From: Siphonodentalium dalli
Taxonomy: Eukaryota > Mollusca > Scaphopoda > Gadilida > Siphonodentaliidae
Reading direction: 5' to 3'
DNA length: 64,000 nucleotides
Assembly: GCA_032622095.1 (NCBI GenBank)
Contig: CP136065.1
Coordinates: forward strand, 204,736,618 to 204,800,617
Each line of letters opens with the position of its first letter. Position 1 is the stretch's first letter. The position numbers and the translations under genes are program-made. The notes below the pieces were generated by a model. That model had not been told where the DNA came from, did not search any database, and was given only the letters and a program-made list of their open reading frames with translations. Below, in pieces: positions 44,604 through 57,339 of this stretch.

Positions 44604-45732
44604 ATATAACTACTGTTAATCCCCAGTACACCAATGCACCGTATAAAGTGGTCGCCATGGGATGTTTGTCTAGCACATGCATTAAGCTGTTGTCCGTGTA
44701 TTGTCAGGTCGTAAATTGACTTGTCTTAGCTGGCACTGTGAATCGTCTCTGTATTGGTTTGTTTTCGGAAATAATATTTTGATCTATGATAGTTTTTATA
44801 TGTATACTAATTATTTCCCCACCCAGATATTTACCCACCGGACATTTCCCCTGATCATAAAATGCTTTATGCTGAATCCTTTATCGCGTATATCAAAGAA
44901 TATTTTGACTGGTCAGCAAAGCCTGCATGGTTATAGAGGAATAAATAATCTCTCTCTACTCAAGCGATGTCAACTCCGTAGATATTATGTTTTGACAAAC
45001 ATGAGAGCGCGTTTTGACAAACATGAAAGCCTGTTTGGACGATCCCTTGTGACATCAACACAGTTGAAAAAACAATCTCACTGTTATGACTATTGTTATC
45101 AAAGTATGAATTATAGACATGTTAATGCTATAAAGAGCGTTTTATTTTGTATTTATAATATTGCAAAGAAAACAATTTATCTTGATATAAGATTTGTCTT
45201 ATAAGTAGTTAATAGTCAATAATATGGTAATAAGTAAATAAATAATATATAACAGTATTTTACGTTATGAAAAGTGTAATGTGGTCGTGTTTAAACGGGT
45301 ACTGTCCGTCAATTTCTATAAATCTAATATCGATAATATATAGAAAAATAAGTAATTTGAGTCGCGGATGTACATGTTCAGGTTAACAGGCTCTCTTAAA
45401 ATCAAAGATAATAACAGGGTCGAGATCTCTTAAAAATCAAAGTTAATATATAAAGAGCGTTTAATTTGATATTTAAAATTTTGCAAAGAACATTTTAGAA
45501 TATTAATTCTTACATGCCATGTAATTAATATGGTAACTTAGTCCGCAGGACTGATCGATATCGAGCGACTAAGACTAGGTGAACCACCATCAAACTTAAA
45601 GAGCGCTCAAAAACAAGCTACACAAGCTGTGTTGACTTCGACAGCGAGAAGGAGAGCATGGTGGATTTCCTGGACATCGTTGGCCATTCCATTAGATTCA
45701 AGTGATTTGTTTTGTACTGTTTTTATTATTTA
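44604..45732. other. A+T-rich stretch, no gene supported
   Basis: An open frame of 167 codons (44701-45204) starts at TTG, has no motif and no splice context. Repeated AAAGAGCGTTTNATTTNATAT words appear at about 45130 and 45455. Confidence 0.4.
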
Positions 45733-48525
45733 CTAGCAGGGTTACCCGGCGTTGCCCAGGTTAATGTATGCTGTGGATATTTGTTGGGAATAGAGAATGC
45801 TCTTGCTTAAAGTGTTATACGTTTTCTCATAAATTGTATATTCAAATAGCATCACAACACATGATTATTACAGTCATGGAATATAAGTAGTGGCTCACCT
45901 TGTCAATTGTCATTCTGTTTATCTAATCGCGATTAATCCGTTCCACCAATAATGAAGTATTTATTTATTTACAACTGCGTATACATTAGACGTTATAATA
46001 TGATACATGAACATCATAAACACATTAGTTCGATAAAAGATGATAATTGGGTTTTACATATTGAGATGTATCAATCAATCTAGTGGGTTGAACTAAGATC
46101 TCGATGACACCTGGCTATCATATCTCCACGAAGATACAGATGTTTCAAAGAAATTCCCAGGTGCTCATCTGTTCATGGTGCTATATATTGGCTAAATATT
46201 CTTAGTTTAAACGAAATGTTGCTTCACACATATATCAGCTACATGTGCCAGGCACAGAGCGATATTTTGAGTTGTTTATGTCAGTCGATGAGTCTGTTCT
46301 AAAACCCTTGTCAGATGTCAGTATTGGTAGGATCCTGAAAAGTCTTGTGATACTAACTGCATTTTCTTGTATATCAGAAGAAACTATATTTGACTGCACA
46401 CTGTGACCACTATTTTTGAACAGGCCTTCCATGTCTGTTGACAAATTGTAACTTTTTGTGGAAACTGTATTGAATGAACACACTAAATTTTGTTATTATA
46501 TATATGCAATCCTCTGACGGTTCGAGGTCTCTCAGTTTGCACGAATATATGTATCTCTTCAATAGAATGATACATATACGTTTAATGCTTCTTCTAGTTA
46601 TCTCTTTTTGCTAGCTCATTGTGTGAATGCCTTGATTGCCATTCCCATATAAATATGACTGTTAAGAAGATATAATTGTTCAAGTGACTTATGTGGGTCA
46701 CCATATGTCGGGATTGTGAAATGTGAACGCCCAACTACTTAAAATGATATGGAGATGGCCTGGTGACTGTATATATCTTATATGTGGATATCTGCGAATA
46801 GCAAGAATTATCAATGATAGTGCCTATCCGTGACGCAAACGACACCAAATGTGATTTAATTCATGGTATATCATTAGAGAAAAAAGTGTATGAATTTGGT
46901 TTATTAAATCAATTGTTGATGCAACGCTGACTCGAACAACACCATATTGGGAAGATGATTATGTATTCGTTTGGTGGAAATCAGCGACAAAACTATTTCA
47001 CCATATTTTTTTAATTTCCCATCCCACCAACAGCGTCATTTTAGAAAATTTTAACCCGCACCATTATCTTCCTTGTTAAAAATTACCCCTCTTAGAACGC
47101 CTTGGTGCCATTCGATTGTACCGCGAGAAGTTATATATAGAACGCACACAGACAGAGACAGACAGCACGCTTTTATTTCTTGTATCATTTGAGAAGAACG
47201 TGTCTGAATTTGATGGTAATTGGTACTAAAAATATTTTGTATCAGTTTTGGTGACCCTCCCGTCCCTATTTCGGACTCAAGCTACACACACTAAGACTCA
47301 TTAGAGATTAGAGATGCATATATATGAAATTGGTGAAAATTGGCGAGTATACAAATTCGTATCAAAATTAAGGTCCCCATATATCTCACCCATAGGGCAC
47401 CAATTTGGTGTATCTAAACCACACGATAAGATTCCTCGTATCACGGAGAAGAATATGTATCAATCTGGTGGAAATCGGCACTAAACATATAGATATTTTT
47501 TTTTTTTGTCCCTCTCATCTCTATACGCCACTGACTCGAATGGCCCCACTTGTGACATCCTAAAACCACACGATTACACTCCTGATATCATGGAGATGAT
47601 TGTTTATAAGTTTGGTGATAATCGGCGACTAAACAATTTTTTTTATCAAATTTGGTGCCAATCCCTCCCCTCCCCATCTCTCACACAAACAGCACCACTA
47701 TGGCGTCTTTAAGTCACGATTAGATTCCTCGTATCATGGATAAGAACGTGTATCAATTTGGTGGAAATTGGCGCTAAAAAAATTGTGCATCAATTTTGGT
47801 GCCCCTGTCCCTTTCAATGCAACCCTGACTCGAATGAGGCCACATTTGACAGATAAAAGCCACACCATTAGACTCCTCATACCATGGGGGTGATTTTGTA
47901 TAAGTGTGGTGGCAATCGGCGACTTATTATCAAAATTAGTGCCCACCCCTCCCAATCTCTCATCCAAAAACAACAATTTGGCGTTGTTAAATCGCACAAT
48001 TAGATTTCTTGTATCATGAAGAATATATATAAATTTGGTGGAAATCGGCGCTAAAATTAGTTTTATCAATTTTGGTGCCCCTCTCCCCTTCCGTTCATCC
48101 CTGGCTCAAACGACGCCACTTTTGACAAATTTAAACCACACCGTTGATTTTTCATATCATGGGGATGATTATATGTAAGTTTCGTGGCAATCGGCGAGAG
48201 AAAAAAAATCTGCCCCCCCTTCCGGGCACCCCCGACGCGAACGGCGCGACTTTTGCCATATTTAAACCACGCCATTATATTCCTCATATTATGGGGATGA
48301 TTATATATAAGTTTGGTGGCAATCAGCGACAATTTTTTTTTCTGCCCCTCCCCCTTTTCTGCCCCTGACAACAACGGCGTCACTTTAGAAATTTCTAACC
48401 CCGACCATTATCTTTCTCGTAAAAAGCTACCCCTAGTAGACCCCTTTGGCATCATCTAGATGGTCCCCTGTGAATTTCTATAGAACACAGACAGACAGAC
48501 AGACATTCGCAAATATAGATATAGA
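45733..48525 (-). mobile_element. Non-autonomous Helitron with internal minisatellite
   Basis: On the minus strand the element starts TCTATATCTATATTTGCGAA followed by a GTCTGTCTG run, preceded by A, and ends with a hairpin CCTGG-GCAACG-CCGGG, eight bases, then CTAG followed by T. A|TC...CTAG|T with a 3' hairpin is the Helitron signature. Most of 46860-48470 is about nine degenerate ~150-bp units with ATCATGGGGATGATTATNTA and AATCGGCGA. No Rep/helicase is present. Frames within it are repeat artefacts. Confidence 0.8.
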
Positions 48526-49409
48526 TTGTTGTTCCATGTATAATATTCGTTGAAACAAATCTGATTTTACCAAACTAGTACTTGGTAGTCAATCCGTTAA
48601 AATTAGTTTACACTAAACCCAAGCTTACAGTTTCGTTGATTCTACCACCCCACCCCACCCCCACCCGCCACAAATTTTACGAATGTGGGTACTCCAACAT
48701 CTGGAAGATGTACTCCAACAAAACTGGAAGATGATAAAACATTGGTCATAGTCACGCTTTTAACGAAGCAATGAGCTAAAGAGTTAAACAGTCCTGCAAT
48801 GTTTGTCCGACTTAAGTTATATACTGATGTCAGAATGGCATATTTCTTAATGTTATTGATATACAATCACCCCGACCCCACTCCTGCATTTTAGCTCCAT
48901 CATAATCAACTATTCGTTCAACAAACTGAGAGTTTCGGTGGCACCATAGTAGCAAAGAGCAAAGCCTATGCTGCAGACTAGACTTATCGATTGACTATCA
49001 TAATATTTTTAATATTATATCATAACTTCAGTGTTTACTATCCGATTTCTCCGGCTGATGGGTCAAACCGTAAAGAAATTGTAATATAAATCACAATTTG
49101 CTATTAATGTGAAAGTTGAGTCCAAATTTGATAGATAAAAGTTTTAACTCCAGATTACATAGTCTATCACGCAATCTTAGATAACGCGATTGACAGCAGC
49201 CGCGCTGAGAACAATGGTATATACTGCAACGCGCAACATAATTACCAGTAATTCTGCTATACTAGCTGCTATAGGATAATTGGTACCCGGGGGTATGAAT
49301 GAGTCCAGATTGTAGAGGCACTGTCCACGTCATGTACCCCGTGGATAAATCGGATCATCAATGTGTCTCTTTATTGCAATGATATATTTTATGATTCCAT
49401 TGTTTCCAG
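48526..49409. other. Stretch without a recognised gene
   Basis: Includes a CCCCACCCC tract at about 48648 and no element ends. The frame at 48642-48866 (minus) has no features. Confidence 0.35.
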
Positions 49410-49559
49410 ATTCACAAACTTGGTTATGACTGCGAGCACACGGAATATCGGGAATTATTTTTAAAAGCTCAACGATCGAGAAAGGAGGATATTATAAATC
49501 TGTACAAATCATTGCAGCAATTCGTCGACACATTACATGATGATTTCATCGCCCTATAA
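49410..49559 (+). CDS. Terminal coding exon of an unidentified gene
   Basis: After CATTGTTTCCAG a 49-codon frame reads IHKLGYDCEHTEYRELFLKA then QRSRKEDIINLYKSLQQFVD and ends at TAA (49557-49559). AATAAA signals follow at 49586 and 49591. The helical, charged composition and the acceptor-stop-polyadenylation order make this a good 3'-terminal exon. Its parent gene is unknown; the exon candidate at 42844 or the Tpt1-like gene are possible upstream partners but nothing proves it. Confidence 0.5.
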   Translation: MHKLGYDCEHTEYRELFLKAQRSRKEDIINLYKSLQQFVDTLHDDFIAL

Positions 49560-49585
49560 CCAGGACCTTGATGAAGGTATTTAGC

Positions 49586-49596
49586 AATAAAATAAA
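49586..49596 (+). terminator. Overlapping polyadenylation signals
   Basis: AATAAAATAAA contains two AATAAA hexamers 27-32 bp after the stop of the exon at 49410-49559. Confidence 0.5.
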
Positions 49597-49859
49597 TACC
49601 TTTTTTATTAATGTTAGCTTTCTTTTTCTGAATGTCTGACCACGAGTTTTAGCGGTGGTGATGAATTTGCATTCAATTTTGCCGGTATGGTGCTTTCTGG
49701 CCCTCATCTTCTGACCAGTAACTTTTTTCCTCGATTGTCTTACCTCTGGTCAGTTTCATACACCACATCGTCGTCGGTGGAAGACGTCTGTAAAAATAAA
49801 TACTTTAATTGTTCATCCTCTCAGTGTTAGAGTATATTCGTATATCAATAATATATTAA

Positions 49860-50223
49860 AGATGCATTATAAAAAAAGATTTGAATCGAGTAGAGGAACC
49901 CATCCATCAAAGCTCAGAGTGATCAGACATCGATTTTTGAATTTTGTTATTTCTCGTGTTATTCAATTTTTTGTGGCCCAGAAATACGTGGACAAATGGA
50001 CAAATTGCGGATGAAAATGAATAACACTAAAACAAGGCCCATATTTCATTGAACAAAATGTTTATATAAAATCACACGTTTTGGGAAGTTTGATACCATA
50101 GTTGATGGTCGTCATCATTCTTTTGTTGCCATTAATCAATTCTGATAACTAAAGCATATTTGGAAGAAATGTTGTTGTTCTATCTTGATAAATATGGGGA
50201 TCCTCTGATTGGATTGAGTATCT
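49860..50223. mobile_element. TTAA-flanked MITE, relative of 14333-16148
   Basis: TTAA at 49856-49859 and 50224-50227. The right end GGATTGAGTATCT matches the family end; the left end AGATGCAT is degraded. Shares CCATCAAAGCTCAGA and TTTGAATCGAGTAGAGGAA with the nested copy at 14333-16148. Confidence 0.7.
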
Positions 50224-50227
50224 TTAA

Positions 50228-50695
50228 CCCTTTCAGTGCCAGGTCCGATTTTTGTATCAACCCATATACCCTGTGCCAATGCATTCTCTTATATATGTGA
50301 GTCGACCATAGGTCACCTCGCATATATAAGAGAATGCATTGGCCGAACAACTTTTCATCATTTGTTATTATTTTTTACAATTTTAATAATTTTTTCTTGT
50401 ATTCTTTAACAGACTTATTTTTGTAGGTTTTGTGCCAGGGAATCTTACGTTTTTCATGGGCATCAAAATTATTACTATGAATACTTGGTGATAGTTTTGA
50501 GTTATAACATGCCCCTAAGGTGTTATCCAGTTTGTTTTTAAATTCGCTATAGCATGCTTAAGCATACCCAAAATAAATTCAACCCCAAAACAAAAATTAT
50601 AAAGAAAAAAAATAAAAAAGTATTTTATTTTTTTAGGGCCGATTTTACACACCGTAAATTAGGGCCGATGAGATCGACCCGTGGCACTCAAAGGG
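50228..50695. mobile_element. TTAA-flanked MITE sharing its left TTAA with the previous element
   Basis: TTAA at 50224-50227 and 50696-50699. Ends read CCCTTTCAGTGCCA and, reversed, CCCTTTGAGTGCCA. Contains the foldback core GCCAATGCATTCTCTTATAT at 50269-50342, in common with 42321-42554 and 58604-58804. Confidence 0.8.
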
Positions 50696-51993
50696 TTAAT
50701 ACAAAAAATAATATAGGTGGTCATGCTTATCAGTTTGGCAGCAAAAAACATTATCCTGGTATGTACGCAACCCCACCCTTTACTCCAATGAACAAGTACT
50801 ATTGTGACATGCTGGAATGGTTCTATGATAATTATAGGCATATATACATGTCTTTCAGACTCTTATCTATAGCAGGATACTCACAGCCGCAGCTTCTGTC
50901 TCCATCACTAGTTCCTGATCGGTGAATAATATATCGACAGCTGTTCTTTATTTAGTTATTTCTCTCTGATTTTAAATTTTTGTTTGCTTTTATATATCCT
51001 TCAAATTGGTGTGGTCGTCGTCAGATCAGCGGAAATCGTGATTGTGATATCTGTGGGCTATACCATATTTAATTGTGGTAGGATACATTGCCACCGATAG
51101 TGATCGATAGAACCATTTCAGTCCGGTCGTCAAGCGAAATATATTAGTGTTTTTACCTCTATGTGTTTCCGTAGTTGACCGCTGTTATTTCTGCTGCAAC
51201 AAATCTTACCCCTGAATTTAATAGAACATACCTTTTAATTCCAACCAATTACCAGTTGCTACACAGTTTCAGCTTGGATGATATTCACTTGAGCTCACCA
51301 GGGAAAAAAATATATCTCGTATGTTGAAAATATTGTTATTCTAAGCTAATTCTTCAATCAAAAGCAGAACATCTGGTATAATAAGAATCTGCACTCTAAT
51401 ACGACAATAGTGCTGTTATGATCCCCATAGGTACTCGCCTCTAAAATTATATTTTGATAAACACTTTTCGATGTTACCTATTTTCGCGGTCGCTTCGGTG
51501 CGCGTCAATGACTTCCTTCAATAACATAGTAATTTGGGGAGACCGATCGGTCTGCCTAGATCGTTCGGTCTCCGGAGATCGATTGGTACCTGTGCCCGAC
51601 CTGGTGGTGGTGATATCTCACATTGCCCATGCAGGTTTGTTGGGAGTAAAGTAAATTTAGAGTTATCCCCCATCACATACTCTGATAATGCCACATTCGC
51701 AACACATGCAATAATAATGTATGCATGCTATTATTAGATTTTTTTGATTTTTTAGAAATAATTCATCATAGGAATATCTTTCAGGTGTGGGAGCCGACCA
51801 GGGAGAGATCTCGAGGCACCAGTACAAAATTGCCTAGTACTTACTCATAAAGAGTCCACATTCATCGTTATTTGCCGTTTGGTGAGTATTTTTATTCCAA
51901 TAGACAATTCTTCTTTCTGTGTTGGGGTGGGGGTCTTATACCCTCGTTTGGTGTGGACATTGTTCAATGTGCAAAGTGGGATTGTGAATTAGG
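50696..51993. other. Stretch with weak exon candidates only
   Basis: 51785-51881 lies between TTTCAG and GTGAGT with one open frame (PGRDLEAPVQNCLVLTHKES), but no family or neighbour supports it. Otherwise nothing was recognised. Confidence 0.3.
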
Positions 51994-52189
51994 GTAATAC
52001 CGTATATAATCAATTCCTTGACCACAGCAGAATTATTGGGGATTTTTTTCAGGATTTAGTCAGAAATATGGCTTGTTGCCATTCATTGGAAAGCTCATTG
52101 AGAGTTACAAGCCATATTTCCAACTAAATCCTGAAAAATTACTCATAATTCTGCTGTGGTTAAGGAGTCGATTATTTAGGGCATTACAG
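51994..52189. mobile_element. TA-flanked MITE, copy 2
   Basis: Shares TCAGGATTTAGTCAGAAATA, ATGGCTTGTTGCCATTCATT and GGTTAAGGAGTCGATTATTT with copies 1 and 3; its left end is altered. Confidence 0.7.
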
Positions 52190-53234
52190 TATATCCTACC
52201 ACAATAATGGTGTAGTCCATAACCTGAGCCTGCCAAATGTGAGAAAAAATATTTATATTTCATCACTGGGTTTCCATAGTTGGTCGGTGTTATTATGCCC
52301 CGACTCCCGTAAGTTGGAATTTTGTGTCCATACTAACATTTCAGCTTTTAACTCGGGCATGGATCATCTGATTTGGTTGAGAATTTATAGCACAGCTTGG
52401 GAGAAAGTCTACCACATGCTACAGGTTTTTGTCCATTTATTTTAACAGAGTTCTTTCCCTTGTTTGACTTGGAAATTTTTGTGTCCGAAATAATATTTCA
52501 GCTTGTAACTTGGGCAAGTTTAATCTGATAGTTTTGCTTTGGTATGGTGATTTCACAGCTTTGGTTGAAAGGATATTGGCTTAATACATCTTATGTCCAC
52601 CATTCATTATACCCCCTTTAAAAAAAAAAAAGGTATACTGTTTTGCACCTGTCCGTGCGTGTGTTGAGCCGTTCGTCTGTCTGCGTGTCCGTACAGCCGT
52701 CCGATGTCTATTCATGTCATAACTTGAACAATAGTGCTCAGATCTCAATGAAATTGTGTATGGATGTTCAATACTATGAGGGCATTCAATAGAGGGTTAC
52801 ATCGTGTTGTTCGGATTTTCTATTCTTGAGTTATACATCTTTGTTTATCTGGAATTGTTTGCTTTTTGGTCCGTCTGGTGTCTGTTCATGTCGTAACTTC
52901 AACAGTTGTGCTGGGAGCTCAATGGAATTTGGTACGGATGTTCACTACTATGAGGACATTCAATAGAGGGTTCCATTGTTCTGTTCCGCTTTTCAATTCT
53001 AGAGTTATTCATCTTTATTTATCTGGAAATGTTGGCTGTTTGGTCCATCCGATGTCTGTTCAGCTCATAACTTGGAACAGTAATGCTCGGATCTCAATGA
53101 AATTTTGTATGGATGTTCACCACTATGAGGACATTTAATGGCACATTCAAATGTTTGTTTTGTTTTTTTTGTTCTATAGTTATTCATCTTATATGAAAAT
53201 GCTGGTTTTTGGGTCCATCTGAGTATAGCCCTCA

Positions 53235-53733
53235 TCTCATATATATTTTGAAGACCTCTGTCTGTCTGTCTGTTTGTCTGTCATTTATACAGATCTACGA
53301 TTCTCGACCGATCGGGACGAAACTTGGTACGTGTGTGTAGTTTGACCAGGCGGTCGACGTTGTCGTATTGGCGAGCCCAGTGCGGCGCCCGCTTCGCGCA
53401 TGCGCAGACGAGATCTCGGAAACGGGTGGAGCTATCGACTTGAAATTTGCTATGTGAATGTATCTTGCCCCGGATACGAATTTTATCGGGTTGCCGAGCC
53501 CATGCGACGCCAGCTTCGCGCATGCGCAGACGAGATCTCGGAAACGGGTGGATCTATCGACTTGAAATTTGCTATGTGAATGTATCTTGCCCCGGATACG
53601 AATTTTATCGGGTTGCCGAGCCAGTGCGGCGCCAGCTTCGCGCATGCGCAGACCAGATCTCGGAAACGGGTGGAGCTATCGACTTGAAATTTGGTTTTTT
53701 AATAGCCCGGACAACGTCGGGCTCATCGGCTAG
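53235..53733 (+). mobile_element. Short non-autonomous Helitron 1
   Basis: Begins A|TCTCATATATATTTTGAAGA with a CTGTCTGTCTG run, ends with hairpin AGCCCGGACAACGTCGGGCT, six bases, CTAG|T. Inside are three ~120-bp units with CGCGCATGCGCAGACGAGAT and CTCGGAAACGGGTGGA. No protein-coding capacity. Confidence 0.85.
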
Positions 53734-54213
53734 TCTCATATATATTTTGAAGACCTCTGTCTGTATGTTTGTCTGTATGTCATTTATACAAATCTACGAT
53801 TCTCGACCGATCGGGACGAAACTTGGTACGTGTGTGTAGTTTGACCCGGCGGTCGTCGTTGTCGTATTGGCGAGCCCGTGCGGCGCCTGCTTCGCGCATG
53901 CGCAGATGAGATCTCGGAAACGGGTGGAGCTATCGACTTGAAATTTGCTATGTGAATGTATCTTGCCCCGCATACGAATTTTATCGACGCCAGCTTCGCG
54001 CATGCGCAGACGAGATCTCGGAAACGGGTGGAGCTATCGACTTGAAATTTGGCATGTGAATGTATCTTGCCCCGGATACGAATTTTATCGGGTCGCCGAG
54101 CCCGTGCGACGCCAGCTTCGCGCATGCGCAGACCAGATCTCGGAAACGGGTAGAGCTATCGACTTGAAATTTGGTTTTTGAATAGCCCGGACAACGTCGG
54201 GCTCATCGGCTAG
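53734..54213 (+). mobile_element. Short non-autonomous Helitron 2, directly abutting Helitron 1
   Basis: Starts at the base after Helitron 1's CTAG with the same TCTCATATATATTTTGAAGA and ends in the same hairpin and CTAG|T. Its internal units have lost about 20 bp in one copy. The T needed after Helitron 1 is the first base of Helitron 2. Confidence 0.85.
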
Positions 54214-54260
54214 TAAGTTATAGATATACCCACACTAGGCGGTATGCCATGAGGGGGTAT

Positions 54261-54984
54261 GCACCGGACGACAGTCCATTTCTTGTTTTTACCTGAGTTA
54301 CAGCCCTTATTTGACTTGGGAATATCTGAATTTTGTATCTGTATAAACATTTCAGCTTGGGTATGGATCATCGGATGTGGTTGTGCTTTGATTGATAGCC
54401 AAGTTTCGATGGAAAGGAAACATCTCTGTTAAAACAGTCCTGGGGCATGTTCAGCCAACAACCAGTTGGGAATTGTTGGACATCAAGATAATGTACATTA
54501 CTGGTATGTATATACGGTAAGGCATAAAAAAAATAGATGTCTTTTCAGTAACCCTCCCCCTCCCAAAACTTCCTGCCTGTACTAATTTCCATCCTCCCCC
54601 TGCCCCCGCCCCTGTTTTTAAGAAATAAACAATATAAATTTTGTTCTGCTGAAAGTTGGTAAAAAAGTGTTCTAATTGGTCGCAATGGGGTCTAGGTTAC
54701 ACTGGTGTGAATATGGTTCGGACTGACATTTAGCAGATGCAGGAGGAATATGTAGGAGAGTTAAAATAGACACTGAGCCCTGATTGGTCAATAGCCTTGT
54801 GTTTTTAGTATAAAAAATACATCACACTTCTTCCCTGTGATTTCCCCATAGGTAAAATAGCCATTGGCACAGGAATGAACCCTTTGTAGTGAAGTTTGAA
54901 TTTTGTGGTGTGGTCTAAAATATTACATTATATTTTGAGTACAATTCTGACACTTACTAGTACTTACGAAAACACAAAATTTAA
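54261..54984. other. Non-coding stretch
   Basis: Contains a C-rich tract (CCTCCCCCTGCCCCCGCCCC, about 54592) and no recognised gene. Confidence 0.35.
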
Positions 54985-55786
54985 AGGTGAATTCCCTGCT
55001 AGACGGATATGATTTGTTCGCATAGAAAGTTCTGCAAATGTCAATCGTTCAGATTTAAAGAACATTTTTTACATATCATTTATATTCTAAACAATATACG
55101 CTAACACGTTTGCACCGAGGACAATAGAAAACTCATCTCTTTCTCTCACTCTTAGACAATGTTCACACAGAGACAAAAACAAATATGAACTTTGAATTTG
55201 AACTGGAAAAAGAGATCTAAATAAATCATTTCTGAACCATATCCTGATCCCCCCAAAATACCAATCCGAAGCAACCACCTTATGTAAATACCTGTTTTGC
55301 GGGGGGATTCGGGGGGAAATACTCCCACCCCTATTTCTTTTTGCCTCTCAGTATAGACAGACTTTGTTCTTATGCCAATCAGAAATATGGCATAAACAGT
55401 ATGTTATTGTAAATTTTTCCCCCCTTTGTTATGTAAACAAAAGCAAGAAACATGTTTCCTGGCTTTTGTTTAGATCCGGATATGGTAAACATAAAGAGCG
55501 TCATTTGTTAATGTTTTCCTGATATGGAAATAATAAATAGCGTTTATATCATGTTTGTGTGATTAGCCAATAGAGTTGCGCGGTATGTAAACAGAAGCAC
55601 AACTTCTGTAACTCGAGCAGGCTCTTGTTTACGTACACCATGCACCATACGTCTTGATGACAATATGCTATTTACGCGCTGATTATGTTTGGCATATGAG
55701 AGGAACTGTATATATTTTGGTGTTCCTTCTGTTGATGGCGATTTGAACAAATATAAATATTTCTGCAACGAACGCGGCCCGTGCCT
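54985..55786. mobile_element. TTAA-flanked MITE, relative of 6918-7411
   Basis: TTAA at 54981-54984 and 55787-55790. Ends AGGTGAATTC and, reversed, AGGCACGGGC. Shares ATAAACAGTATGTTATTGTA, GTAAACATAAAGAGCGT and TTGTGTGATTAGCC with 6918-7411. Confidence 0.7.
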
Positions 55787-56261
55787 TTAATGGAACATAT
55801 GGTTTTTGTTGTGAAAATCTTTGTCTCCCAGAGGATGCAAAACCATAATAAGCTTTGGATTCTCTCAGCTGCCATTGGTTACCATATGGACAGTGTTGAT
55901 ATCAATATGATTGAGTAACATACCACTTTAAATATAATAACTGAAATTTCATTAGATATTAATATGTTTTAGGTGTGACATTCAAACAGTTCAGGGATCG
56001 AAAAGTCGTCGACAAACATCTTGATGTAACTGTCACTGCCATGACGCCATAGACACAGTAACAGTTGCCTTCATGCATATCATTACCAAAGGTAATTAAT
56101 TTTCAACATTATTTTGAGTGCATACATTTCGGCGAAAATAGCGATGATAATTAACACAGCCCATTACTTGATTAGTTGGTGAACATGGTGTCCTAGAGTT
56201 ATATATCTAAAGAAAAATAATTTAGTCATCAATTGTGTGAGTCCAGAAAATGAAGATTTAA
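55787..56261. other. Stretch with one weak exon candidate
   Basis: After TGTTTTAG at 55970 a short frame reads VTFKQFRDRKVVDKHLDVTV and stops within 30 codons. No support beyond the acceptor. Confidence 0.25.
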
Positions 56262-56360
56262 TTTAGCCAAAGTTTTTTTAATTTGGCCAAAAAACATTTG
56301 GTCAATTTTTGTTTATTTGGCCACTAAAAACTTCATTTGGCCACTTTTATATAAGTGCCG
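56262..56360. repeat. TTTGGCCA motif cluster, hAT subterminal relic
   Basis: Five TTTAGCCAAA/TTTGGCCA words in about 90 bp resemble the subterminal region of the hAT MITE at 14416-15769. No terminus identified. Confidence 0.4.
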
Positions 56361-57339
56361 CTGAGTATAGTATTATAGCAGATATCGAGGTGGGCTTCAA
56401 ACACCGCTGCTGAAACCCGTTTTGAATGCCTGTTTAGATGAATTGTTCTACCATGTGAACTTTTCTCTCAACAAACTTTTTTTTTTTTAGGTTTGTACGA
56501 GGTTTTGAACAATTTGAAAATGTTGCAATAACACCCACCCCCCCCCCCCCCACCCCACCATGTGTACACCAAAAAAATAGTAGAAAATTAGCCCAATTTT
56601 TTTAATCTCAGCTGGCTTCTTCATACATTGTATTACTAAGTAGGGGACTAGAAAGTTTTTCCCGGAATGGATTGCAAAAAAAAGCCTGATCTGCATATTA
56701 CAAAATTTCAAGGTCTCTTAAACTGTGGACACATATATATGGATAAAATTCCAGTAAATAAATATGCAAACAAATACTCGAAACATAACTCAACAAATTA
56801 CCCAGTGTGTCCTCAAATGACCTTTTCAGCCATCGATCTGGATATCCCTAACTGATCACAGCTCGGATGTGTATTAAATAGGAAACAGTACACATGCGGT
56901 CACGACCTCGGCCTCCCAAACAGTAGTGACGCTGCATGTCCTCTGTTATCTCTAATACACATGTGCCATTGTCCATTTATGCGTACATATACTCAAATAG
57001 ACGCATCTAAAGGGTCTTTACTGCGGTGGGGTGAGTGTTCACATCCACATTAATGCGACCAAAAAAGAATGTTTGGTAAGTCGATTTCTAATTTTCCAAA
57101 GTCATAATTTCCAGACAAACGTTATGAAATTTTCATATTATAACTTTGAAATCACTAATCTTGCATCAAATTTAAATCTCAATGGTCATCGTTATCCGTA
57201 CAACAAAATTAATATATCTACATTCTTGGAATTTCCGACTTTCATTTGCTTTTGCACCGTCTCTGCATGATGTCACTGCTATAATATCAGAATATTTCCA
57301 CCTACACAATGTTAGGCATGTAATAAAACCCGCCATCCC
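56361..57339. other. Non-coding stretch
   Basis: Contains a T run, a C tract at about 56532-56551 and no supported gene. Confidence 0.35.

Larger units (their letters stand above)
52607..54260 (+). repeat. Dispersed element with three ~180-bp units, split by two Helitrons
   Basis: Starts at TATACCCCCTTTA and resumes after the Helitrons with ATGAGGGGGTATGC. Units at about 52690, 52870 and 53040 share TCAATGAAATTNTGTATGGA and ATGTCTGTTCA. A related piece is at 57340-57690. Confidence 0.6.

Noticed and set aside
44701-45204. 167-codon open frame
   Set aside because: Starts at TTG, A+T-driven composition, no motif, no splice or promoter context, surrounded by repeats.
47734-48383. Two ~105-111-codon minus-strand frames
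   Set aside because: Translation of the minisatellite inside the 45733-48525 Helitron.
53281-54125. Overlapping 80-116-codon minus-strand frames with repeated peptides
   Set aside because: Translation of the Helitrons' internal minisatellite; repeats give the frames, not selection.
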